5,270 bases of DNA from contig MVCQ01000179.1 of NCBI GenBank assembly GCA_002059205.1, positions 1-5,270 on the forward strand. Direction: 5' to 3'. The notes under the pieces were generated by a model that was not told the origin of the DNA, did no database searches, and saw only the letters and a program-made list of their open reading frames with translations. Made by a program: the position numbers and the translations under genes. The stretch comes from Candidatus Latescibacteria bacterium 4484_107 (GTDB lineage: Bacteria > Latescibacterota > 4484-107). Positions 1 through 5,224 of this stretch are shown here, piece by piece. The stretch's first letter is position 1, and each line of letters opens with the position of its first letter.

Positions 1-43
1 ATCCTTCTGAATGGGCCTTTCGTCACCATGTGGATGTCGTGGT

Positions 44-120
44 TATTTCGTCCCTCACGGGACTTGGGGAAGGGTGTCGGCTATTTCCCAATGCTACAAA
101 TATCTTGTCCCTGACGGGAC
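44..120 (-). repeat. Two related GTCCC/GGGAC hairpin repeats
   Basis: On the minus strand two 20-base units, GTCCCGTCAGGGACAAGATA (120-101) and GTCCCGTGAGGGACGAAATA (63-44), agree at 17 of 20 positions and start 57 bases apart. Each forms a 5-bp GTCCC/GGGAC stem with a 4-base loop. The pattern resembles short palindromic repeats dispersed in intergenic DNA of several phyla (recollection, not a search). They lie downstream of flgC, with no T run after either hairpin, so I do not call them terminators. Confidence 0.6.
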
Positions 121-140
121 ATCTTCCATGAGATATCACG

Positions 141-172
141 TTTTCTCTGAAATTTATTTTCTCTGAAATTTA
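141..172. repeat. 16-bp perfect tandem duplication
   Basis: TTTTCTCTGAAATTTA occurs twice in immediate succession (141-156 and 157-172) without a mismatch. It sits in an AT-rich stretch 37-68 bases beyond the flgC stop codon. The exact identity suggests a recent slippage duplication or selection for two copies of a site. Confidence 0.85.
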
Positions 173-208
173 TGAATAATGCAGGCTCCACCTCTTCCTG
201 CTTTTTCC

Positions 209-706
209 TCAGATGTCCAACGCTCTCATCACGATGTCTTTTGCCGCGCCAATAACGGTTACGTTGGCTTCATAAGCTCTCGAAGCGGCGATCATATCCA
301 CCATCTCGGTGACGATGTTGATGTCCGGAAGCGCCACGTACCCGTTCTCGTCCGCGTCCGGGTGGGACGGATCGTACACCAGCCGCGGGGCCGCCGGTTC
401 CTCGCTGAACTCATTGGTTTCTACTCCGGCCCCCGCCATTTCGCTTACCCGCGACTCCATCTGAGGAAAGTGCGCGCGGTCGGTGCGGGCCAGTTTGTTC
501 GCCTCGGCATCGAGGGTGATCCGAAACGGCCGGTCCGCTTTTTTCGCACGCATCACCACCCGCTTGCGTTTGTAGGCGCCGCCTTCCTCCGTCTGCGTGG
601 TATCCACATTGGCGATGTTGCTGGCCACCGCGTTGATGCGGCGTCGTTGCGCGCTCAGGCCAGTGGCGCTGATGTCAATGGCTCCGAATATCCCTTGGGT
701 AATCAT
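209..706 (-). CDS. flgC: Flagellar basal-body rod protein FlgC
   Basis: FlgC is a proximal rod subunit of the flagellar basal body; it is exported by the flagellar type III apparatus and assembles in the periplasm between the MS ring and the distal rod. The 165-residue product opens with the rod-protein N-terminal helix (GAIDISATGLSAQRRRINAVASNIAN, roughly residues 8-33, with the SNIAN motif typical of axial proteins). It ends with the very characteristic FlgC C-terminus: VYDPSHPDADENGYVALPDIN at about 110-130, then MVDMIAASRAYEANV. The middle (about 50-100) is charged and variable, making the protein somewhat longer than the usual 130-145 residues. I chose ATG at 706 because AAAGGAGG lies 4 bases upstream and the FlgC homology begins there; an in-frame TTG at 745 would add 13 residues translated from the intergenic hairpin. 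It lies 57 bp after flgB, presumably on the same transcript. Confidence 0.96.
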   Translation of the reverse strand: MITQGIFGAIDISATGLSAQRRRINAVASNIANVDTTQTEEGGAYKRKRVVMRAKKADRPFRITLDAEANKLARTDRAHFPQMESRVSEMAGAGVETNEFSEEPAAPRLVYDPSHPDADENGYVALPDINIVTEMVDMIAASRAYEANVTVIGAAKDIVMRALDI

Positions 707-730
707 ACATCCTCCTTTTGGGATTGGAGA

Positions 731-760
731 TTTCGGATTTTTCAATCCGAAATCCGAAAT
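731..760. repeat. Hairpin and TCCGAAA repeat in the flgB-flgC gap
   Basis: TTTCGGATT (731-739), a 4-base loop TTTC and AATCCGAAA (744-752) form a perfect 9-bp stem, followed directly by a further TCCGAAAT. It fills most of the 57 bp between the flgB stop and the flgC ribosome-binding site. It could modulate flgC translation or stabilise the transcript, or be a dispersed intergenic element. There is no T run on the minus strand, so read-through into flgC is expected. Confidence 0.65.
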
Positions 761-763
761 GGT

Positions 764-1177
764 TTAACGTCCCCGAATGCTGTCTCGCAGCGCCTGGATG
801 CGCGCGGAGAGAAGGCGGGCGCTTACTGCGTATTGGAGTTGGTTTTTCGCCAGGTTGCCCATCTCCACGTCAATATCCACATTGTTTATGCCGTTCGGAT
901 CGCTCTTGTCATCGGGCTGGAATGCCCTCGGTTTTACGGTTGTGACGTCTCTTCCTCCCAACGCAATGTGGTTCCGATGAGTGCGGGTTCCCTTAATTTT
1001 CCGCCCGGTCAATGCCTCGCGCAGATCCTCCTCGAACGCAACCTCCGTCCTTCGATAGCCCGGCGTGGTGACGTTGGCCACGTTGTTGGCCACGACGCGC
1101 TGGCGGAGCGCCGTGGCGTCCAGGACCTTAGAGGATACGGGGATGCTCGTTTTGTCGAAGATGATTTCTGTGATCAT
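764..1177 (-). CDS. flgB: Flagellar basal-body rod protein FlgB
   Basis: FlgB is a proximal rod subunit, thought to be among the first rod proteins placed on the MS ring/export gate. The 137-residue product has the usual FlgB length. The rod signature VVANNVANVTTPGYRR is at about residues 28-43, and the C-terminal amphipathic segment typical of the family (GINNVDIDVEMGNLAKNQLQY, then ARLLSARIQALRDSIRGR) runs from about 96 to the end. Start choice: ATG at 1177 has GAGG 4 bases upstream and begins the homology; an in-frame TTG at 1189 would add only LRGT-type residues that overlap this ribosome-binding site. A near-consensus sigma-54 promoter lies 61 nt upstream by its predicted start point. 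The flgB-flgC order is the usual one for a rod operon. Confidence 0.96.
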   Translation of the reverse strand: MITEIIFDKTSIPVSSKVLDATALRQRVVANNVANVTTPGYRRTEVAFEEDLREALTGRKIKGTRTHRNHIALGGRDVTTVKPRAFQPDDKSDPNGINNVDIDVEMGNLAKNQLQYAVSARLLSARIQALRDSIRGR

Positions 1178-1248
1178 AGTGCCTCGCAATGCGTGAAACG
1201 TGATGCGTGAAAAGGAGTGGGGGAATCTGAGATTTCGTCTTTTTCACA

Positions 1249-1264
1249 TGCAATTCCTATGCCA
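1249..1264 (-). promoter_or_regulatory. Sigma-54 (RpoN) promoter for flgBC
   Basis: On the minus strand the sequence TGGCATAGGAATTGCA matches the sigma-54 consensus TGGCAC-N5-TTGCA at every defined position but one (T for the last C of the -24 box). The invariant GG and GC doublets have the required 10-base spacing. It points at flgB; a start point 12 bases beyond the GC would fall near 1238 and give a 61-nt leader before the ATG at 1177. RpoN control of rod and hook genes is established in several phyla, so the biological fit is good. An AAA+ enhancer-binding activator would be required; none is encoded in this window. Confidence 0.8.
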
Positions 1265-1265
1265 T

Positions 1266-1290
1266 AAAAAAAGCGCCCCAATCGGGACGC
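1266..1290 (-). terminator. Intrinsic terminator of the response-regulator cluster
   Basis: On the minus strand GCGTCCC, a GATT loop and GGGGCGC form a 7-bp GC-rich stem with one T-G wobble, directly followed by seven T. This is a textbook rho-independent terminator. It ends transcripts arriving from the two-component cluster upstream (5099 to 1500) and isolates the flgBC promoter, which begins only two bases after the T run. Confidence 0.88.
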
Positions 1291-1422
1291 TGCATTACGA
1301 GCCTTCACTAACGTTAGAAAGCGGCAAACGGGAATAAACGGGTTCTCAGTTTATGGGGAGACTTTTCCAACGGCACTGTAAGGCGGGAAGCGAGCAAAAA
1401 AACCTCATTTTCTACCAGCAGA

Positions 1423-1454
1423 CCTTTGCGCTCTTTGTGACTTTGCGGTGAAAA
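1423..1454. repeat. Short CGCAAAG-type intergenic repeat
   Basis: Read on the minus strand, the segment carries CGCAAAG, CACAAAG and CGCAAAG in close succession, beginning TTTTCACCGCAAAG. From memory, strings of this type (ACCGCAAAG...CGCAAAG) are common intergenic filler in many environmental bacterial genomes, including PVC lineages. No function is known to me, and copy number in this genome cannot be judged from one window. Confidence 0.45.
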
Positions 1455-1460
1455 TTCGAG

Positions 1461-1488
1461 GATCACCTCTACGTCAAAATGGGTGATC
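1461..1488. repeat. Inverted repeat GATCACC / GGTGATC
   Basis: The arms GATCACC (1461-1467) and GGTGATC (1482-1488) are perfect complements separated by 14 bases. The repeat lies immediately downstream of the small ORF that ends at 1500. It could be an RNA hairpin at the end of that ORF or an operator-like site. There is no adjacent T run on either strand, so it is not a convincing intrinsic terminator. Confidence 0.4.
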
Positions 1489-1499
1489 TCACTGCCATT

Positions 1500-1694
1500 T
1501 CAAAAGCCATGTCGAGAAAATATTTCCTGTACCGGATGGATAGGCTTTCCGCCCACAGGATGTCGCCGCATGTAATCGGAGTTCGCACCGAAATGCCCGG
1601 AAGCCGGAGCATACACCATGCCATTCTTACGTTTCAGGATTTCCGTGTCAGGTGATGCACTTCGCAAATCAACCTTCTTTCCTGAATTATTCAC
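1500..1694 (-). CDS. Doubtful small ORF, 64 residues, unknown function
   Basis: A 64-codon frame starts at GTG 1694, overlapping the stop of the preceding response regulator as GTGA, an arrangement typical of translational coupling. The product is basic and hydrophilic, rich in Lys, Arg, His, Gly and Pro, with no membrane segment, signal peptide or recognisable motif; the C-terminal half reads YAPASGHFGANSDYMRRHPVGG and onward to a terminal RHGF. No good ribosome-binding site precedes the GTG. It could be a genuine small gene at the end of the operon, a frameshifted tail of the upstream regulator (whose C-terminus looks short), or a chance frame. I do not recognise it. Confidence 0.3.
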   Translation of the reverse strand: MNNSGKKVDLRSASPDTEILKRKNGMVYAPASGHFGANSDYMRRHPVGGKPIHPVQEIFSRHGF

Positions 1695-2791
1695 AAGTCT
1701 CGGGTGATACGCCCAGCTTCGGGATAGGTTAATTCCTGCCCTTTGGTCACCAACAGAAGCCCGTTCTTGGCAAGAATATCCTCGTAAGCAACCGCCACAA
1801 CGTTGCGGGGGAGATCTTCGACCCGGACCTCCATAATTTTCTCGTTCTCTTCTCCCCTCCGGAGATTTTCGAGGGCCCCTACCACCTTCGGATCGTAAAT
1901 GTTCGTTTGGATGCCAAGCTTAGATAAGGCGGCTTCATAGGATAGACCGCGAATCACCAGTTGGTCAAATGCGAGGGCTACTTTGAGGATATGTGCTCCC
2001 AGCGCAATCGTATCCTCCCGCGTCATATTTTTCAGTGGGATGGGACCCTCGAATAATTGCTGTTGTCCTTCAACCATCCGGGCTATGGATTCGAGCCGTG
2101 GGATATGGGCCAACAATTCGCCTCCGACCGAGGGATGCGCGGAAAATATCTCCTGCTCCTCATTGGACAGCGATTTTCCCAAGGCGATCTTATCGAGTAT
2201 TTCGACAGGAACCGTCATGCATCCAATTTCCGAGAGCATGGCGGCCATCTCATACTGCCACGAGTCAGCGAGTTGCAGTTGGACAGCGATATGCCTGACG
2301 TAGCGTCTGATACGAGAAGCCCGGCTAAAGATCAGCGGATTGACCAGGCTCAGTATTTCAGTTAACATCTTCACACTGCCGCTGAGGGTCTCTTCCAATA
2401 ATTCCCGTTCGGCCATGATCAGGCGGTATTGTTCGATTCCCGCGCTGAGCGCCTTGACAAAAACTCCCGGGGGACAGGGTTTGGTGAGGAAACGGAAAAC
2501 GTTCCCCTCATTCACGGCCTCGATGGCGGTCTGTATGTCCGCGTTTCCGGTCAGCATCATCCGTACGCTGTCCGGCGCACGCTCTTTTACCTCGGAAAGA
2601 AATCGGATCCCGTCCATACCGGGCATACGCATGTCGGATACGATGACCGCGAATGGTCCCCGGCTTTCCACAAGCTCGAGTCCCTGTTCTCCCCCCAAAC
2701 TGATTTCGAGATCGAATTGTTTCCTAAACTGGCGTTTGAGGCCGGCCAGCACATTGGGTTCGTCATCAACGAGAAGAATTTTCTCAGTCAT
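1691..2791 (-). CDS. Response regulator, REC plus degenerate HD domain
   Basis: The 366-residue cytoplasmic protein has an N-terminal receiver domain (about 1-120) with the acidic pair in LLVDDEP, phosphoacceptor Asp53 in SDMRMPGMDG, switch Thr81 and Lys104 in TKPC. A helical linker (about 120-145) leads to an HD-GYP-like output domain (about 145-310) and a C-terminal segment with KNGLLLVTKGQELTYP. The HD dyad is replaced: the motif corresponding to LLHDIGK reads MLSEIGC (186-191), and the region expected to hold HHExxDGxGYP reads EGQQQLFEGPIP (241-252). Cyclic-di-GMP hydrolysis is therefore unlikely; a binding or scaffolding role is more plausible. The start is ATG 2791: AAGGA lies 8-9 bases upstream and the ATG overlaps the upstream stop as ATGA. 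A start at 2836 would add residues belonging to the previous gene's region. The C-terminus ends ITRDL soon after the KGQELT motif and may be slightly truncated. Confidence 0.92.
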   Translation of the reverse strand: MTEKILLVDDEPNVLAGLKRQFRKQFDLEISLGGEQGLELVESRGPFAVIVSDMRMPGMDGIRFLSEVKERAPDSVRMMLTGNADIQTAIEAVNEGNVFRFLTKPCPPGVFVKALSAGIEQYRLIMAERELLEETLSGSVKMLTEILSLVNPLIFSRASRIRRYVRHIAVQLQLADSWQYEMAAMLSEIGCMTVPVEILDKIALGKSLSNEEQEIFSAHPSVGGELLAHIPRLESIARMVEGQQQLFEGPIPLKNMTREDTIALGAHILKVALAFDQLVIRGLSYEAALSKLGIQTNIYDPKVVGALENLRRGEENEKIMEVRVEDLPRNVVAVAYEDILAKNGLLLVTKGQELTYPEAGRITRDL

Positions 2792-4002
2792 CCAGGAGTT
2801 CCTTCTTGAATGGGCTTGAGGCAGCTCTCCCGCCACACCGGAATCCGTTCGGTCAAACCCAGCCCGGATAGATAAGAGCGGTCCATTGCAGCAGCCACCG
2901 CTTTTGCAGGATCTGCCTCATGTTCTAAAACATTGGCTACATGGACTGCCGTTAGTGTATTGAAGTCTTTGTCCGAATGTTTCCCAGGGGTATGGTGGAA
3001 GGCCGCGGCCACGAACAGAGGATCAGGCAGGCCCCAGAACTCCAGAAGGAAGGCGCCCACGTCGCCGTGACTCGCGCCGAATATCCTGTACTCCGCTTCG
3101 GACTGCTCGATCCCTTCTTCCGCAGCAAGCGCGAGCATGGCGCCATATTTTTGGGGGAGGTTCGCTGCCAGCACCAGTTTACCTACGTCGTGGAGCATGC
3201 CCGCTATGAAGGCCTCATCCGATGACTTCTGATCGGCGCTTTCTGTCTTAGCAATTCGTTTGGCGAAGGCCCCCACGGCCATACTATGGCTCCAAAGCGC
3301 GTCAAGCGATAACGTTTCCAATTCGGCCTGGTCAAATTGAGAGAATATATGGATCGAAAGGATCAGGTTCTTGATCGTTTCCAGACCGAGAAGGACGACG
3401 GCCTGAACGGGATTGGCGATATGCCGGGGAAATCCGAAAAAAGCGGAATTGACTAACTTCAGGATCTTGGCCGTCATGCCTATATCCTTGGAAACAATTC
3501 GTCCCACCTCCTTAGACGAAGATTTGTTAGATTGAACGCTCTCCACGATTTCCTGGTACAGAGACGGCAGGCTGGGCAGCGTCTCTATCTGCGAGATCAG
3601 TTCTCTGAGTTCGACGGTCTCCAGATGATCCCGCACAGTCCAAGCGTTGACCAGCGCAGACTTCAATATTTTTGCATCGCAGGGCTTGGACAGATACTGG
3701 TGTATCATACCACTGACCTGAAACATCGTTTCGCTACTCGTCTGCCCCGACAGGGCAATGCGTATCATCCGGGGATATCGTTTTATGACCTCTTTCAGGA
3801 GTTGGGCGCCGTCCATACCGGGCATACGCATGTCCGTTACGATCGCATCAAAGGGTTCCCTGGCCAACAGATCCAGCGCATCCGGCCCGCTCCCCGCAAA
3901 CGCCATGTCCCATTGGTGGCGCATGGGGCGCAGCATACGGCGAAGACCGTCCAAAATTCTCGGCTCGTCATCTACGAATAACACGCGCTTGTTGTCCGGC
4001 AT
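2788..4002 (-). CDS. Response regulator with HDOD output domain
   Basis: The 404-residue protein has a receiver domain (about 1-122) with FVDDEP at 9-14, phosphoacceptor Asp57 in TDMRMPGMDG, switch Ser85 and Lys106 in SKPC. An HDOD domain follows, beginning near ETLPSLPSLYQEI (140-152) and running past KDIGMTAKILKLVNSAFFG (172-190), NPVQAVVLLGLETIKNL and LWSHSMAVG to MLHDVGKL (269-276), which still carries His-Asp, and AFHHTPG further on. HDOD domains generally act as signalling modules without a demonstrated phosphodiesterase activity, in motility, biofilm and stress pathways. The start is ATG 4002, with GGAG 7 bases upstream; a GTG immediately before it (4005) is closer to the ribosome-binding site and less likely. 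It begins 43 bp after the stop of the kinase remnant and overlaps the next regulator by 4 bases, implying co-translation. Confidence 0.95.
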   Translation of the reverse strand: MPDNKRVLFVDDEPRILDGLRRMLRPMRHQWDMAFAGSGPDALDLLAREPFDAIVTDMRMPGMDGAQLLKEVIKRYPRMIRIALSGQTSSETMFQVSGMIHQYLSKPCDAKILKSALVNAWTVRDHLETVELRELISQIETLPSLPSLYQEIVESVQSNKSSSKEVGRIVSKDIGMTAKILKLVNSAFFGFPRHIANPVQAVVLLGLETIKNLILSIHIFSQFDQAELETLSLDALWSHSMAVGAFAKRIAKTESADQKSSDEAFIAGMLHDVGKLVLAANLPQKYGAMLALAAEEGIEQSEAEYRIFGASHGDVGAFLLEFWGLPDPLFVAAAFHHTPGKHSDKDFNTLTAVHVANVLEHEADPAKAVAAAMDRSYLSGLGLTERIPVWRESCLKPIQEGTPG

Positions 4003-4045
4003 CACTTCGCTCCATCCTTTCCGGCCCGACGGGACACGGTGTAGT

Positions 4046-4720
4046 TCAGGGGAGGGGCAGATAGACGAAAAAGGAAGTCCCTTCTCCCCGGGTGCTTTCG
4101 ACCGTTACCAGCCCTCCATGGTTCTTTACAATCCGCTGGACCACGGACAGCCCAAGGCCGGTGCCTCCCTGAGAACCCTTGGTGGTAAATAGCGGCTCAA
4201 AGATGCGGTTTACGGTAACCGGGCCATCCCGTCCCCCGTATCGGATACCTCCAATCGCAAGAAGGAGCCGGGACGAATTTCTTCGTGGTCGGGCGGTATG
4301 GAATCTGTGTCCAGTTCCGTTTCAATAAGCGAAATCCTCAGCATTCCTCCATGCTTCATGGCATGGCCCGCATCGATACAGAGATCCATCAGCACTTGAT
4401 ACATCTGGGTTGCGTCGGCCTGGATAAGCGCGTCGGTTTCCGGACCTTTCCATTTGACAGCTACCCCCTCCGGGAGAGCGGGTCGGAGAAGCTCCAGACA
4501 CTCATCAATAACCGGTCCCAGATTGCACGGCGCACGAGACGCTTCGGTCTGTTTGCCAAATCTGAGGATCTGCTGTACGATCATCCCGGCACGCGTTATT
4601 TGCTTCAACTTCTCCCGTGCCTTCGAGTCATCGGGCAGAAGAAACCTAGCTCCATCTTTTAAACTGGATGACCTGTTGCTCTAATACCGCGTTCTGGGCT
4701 TGCAGTTCGTCGTGATAGGT
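4046..4720 (-). pseudogene. Kinase part of a broken hybrid receiver-histidine kinase
   Basis: Once frames are joined this encodes a coiled linker (ETYHDELQAQNAVLEQQVIQ, 4720 to about 4661) and the second half of a HisKA dimerisation domain (LLPDDSKAREKLKQITRAGM, about 4637-4580). A HATPase_c domain follows, with G1 box DTGDGM, F-box RIFEPLFTTK and G2 box GTGLGL (about 4148-4165), ending YLPLP and TGA at 4046. Lesions: the linker frame stops at TAG 4646-4648 after running into KRWS; the HisKA helix resumes in another frame and the H-box with the phosphoacceptor His is absent, so a segment of a few tens of codons seems deleted; a one-base deletion near 4222-4224 shifts the frame inside HATPase_c, where restoring one base gives the expected GMDPVTVNRIFEP; and the N-box reads LMDLCIDAGHAM, with Asp at both usual Asn sites (4384-4386, 4372-4374). 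Some lesions could be sequencing errors, but the missing H-box and the Asp codons are hard to explain that way. Confidence 0.85.
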
Positions 4721-5099
4721 CTCTTCTCATACGCAGCACGTTGTTCAGACGCGCCACGAGGTCTTCTTTCAGCACCGGCTTGTTCACCAGGTCGGCGGCG
4801 CCCAGGTCAAGAGCCCGGCGTTTCAGGCTTTGGTCCCGCATGCCCGTGAGCCTAACCACCTCCATATCCCGGGTTCGAGCGTCGGCCTTGATCTCGGCCA
4901 GCAGTTCCAGCCCGTTCTTTCCGGGCATTTTGACATCGAGCAGGGCCGCGTTGTAGCCGCTCTGAGCTATCCGTTCCGTGGCTTCGGTAGCGCTGGAGGC
5001 GAAGGTCATATCCCACTCGTCGGTTTGATCGCGGAGCGTCCGCTGCAAACCCTGGAGCACTTTCGGTTCATCATCCACAAAAAGGATTCGTCTCTTCAT
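4659..5099 (-). CDS. Receiver domain, N-terminal piece of the broken hybrid kinase
   Basis: The frame encodes 146 residues, of which about 1-125 are an intact receiver domain: FVDDEP at 7-12, phosphoacceptor Asp55 in LLDVKMPGKNG, switch Thr85 in RLTGM and Lys107 in NKPV. After LNNVLRMR the sequence loses sense (DLSRRTASPERGIRATGHPV). Removing one A at 4724-4725 makes the frame continue as RETYHDELQAQNAVLEQQV, a typical receiver-to-HisKA coiled linker, so the true gene was a receiver-kinase fusion. As it stands the product would be a free-standing receiver that could still accept phosphate. Its receiver resembles that of the REC-HDOD protein downstream (both have LFVDDEP, WDM-FA). ATG 5099 is preceded by GGGGTGAAAG; no upstream alternative fits. 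Confidence 0.8.
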   Translation of the reverse strand: MKRRILFVDDEPKVLQGLQRTLRDQTDEWDMTFASSATEATERIAQSGYNAALLDVKMPGKNGLELLAEIKADARTRDMEVVRLTGMRDQSLKRRALDLGAADLVNKPVLKEDLVARLNNVLRMRRDLSRRTASPERGIRATGHPV

Positions 5100-5125
5100 C
5101 TTTCACCCCATTTCAGTCTGTTCAA

Positions 5126-5188
5126 GGAGCAAGGATAAAGGATAAGGGAGCAAGGATAAAGGATAAGGGAGCAAGGATAAAGGATAAA
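5126..5188. repeat. Three tandem copies of a 21-bp repeat
   Basis: Units at 5126-5146, 5147-5167 and 5168-5188 start GGAGCAAGGATAAAGG and are identical except for the final base of the third (A for G). Each contains the subrepeat AAGGATA twice. The array ends 27 bp upstream of the receiver gene start at 5099. Units abut with no spacers, so it is a minisatellite-like array and not a CRISPR. Confidence 0.9.
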
Positions 5189-5224
5189 GTGGGGGGGGAC
5201 TTTCCCCTTTTTCGGTTCTTCCGA

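Larger units (their letters stand above)
1190..1499. other. Non-coding boundary between signalling and flagellar operons
   Basis: This 310-bp stretch holds no supportable gene. It contains the terminator at 1266-1290, the sigma-54 promoter at 1249-1264, a 10-bp perfect palindrome CTAACGTTAG (1308-1317), a short direct repeat AAACGGG (two copies, about 1325-1341), a triplicated TTTGCG/TTTGTG/TTTGCG element (1423-1454) and an inverted repeat GATCACC/GGTGATC (1461-1488). The palindrome is centred about 75 bp upstream of the predicted flgB transcription start. Confidence 0.75.

Noticed and set aside
181..201. Terminator after flgC (GCAGG/CCTGC)
   Set aside because: The stem is only 5 bp with an 11-base loop, and the following ATTATT is a poor T run.
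179..1210. 343-codon open frame on the plus strand
   Set aside because: It runs antisense through flgC and flgB, whose protein families are unmistakable, and its translation is Arg/His-rich with no family resemblance.
2340..2819. Plus-strand frames of 126-159 codons opposite the response regulators
   Set aside because: They are antisense shadows of conserved receiver and HD coding sequence; no ribosome-binding sites or motifs.
2791..2836. N-terminal 15-residue extension of the REC-HD regulator
   Set aside because: It would be encoded inside the end of the REC-HDOD gene; the ATG at 2791 has a good ribosome-binding site and starts right at the receiver.
4220..4228. Programmed -1 frameshift joining the two halves of HATPase_c
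   Set aside because: No slippery heptamer or downstream pseudoknot is evident; restoring a single base gives the family consensus, and other lesions in the same gene favour decay.
4210..4608. Separate short ATPase gene starting at TTG 4608
   Set aside because: The TTG lies inside the HisKA helix, has no convincing ribosome-binding site, and the frame ends early through the frameshift near 4223.
5126..5188. CRISPR array
   Set aside because: Units abut without spacers and are only 21 bp; no cas genes are present.
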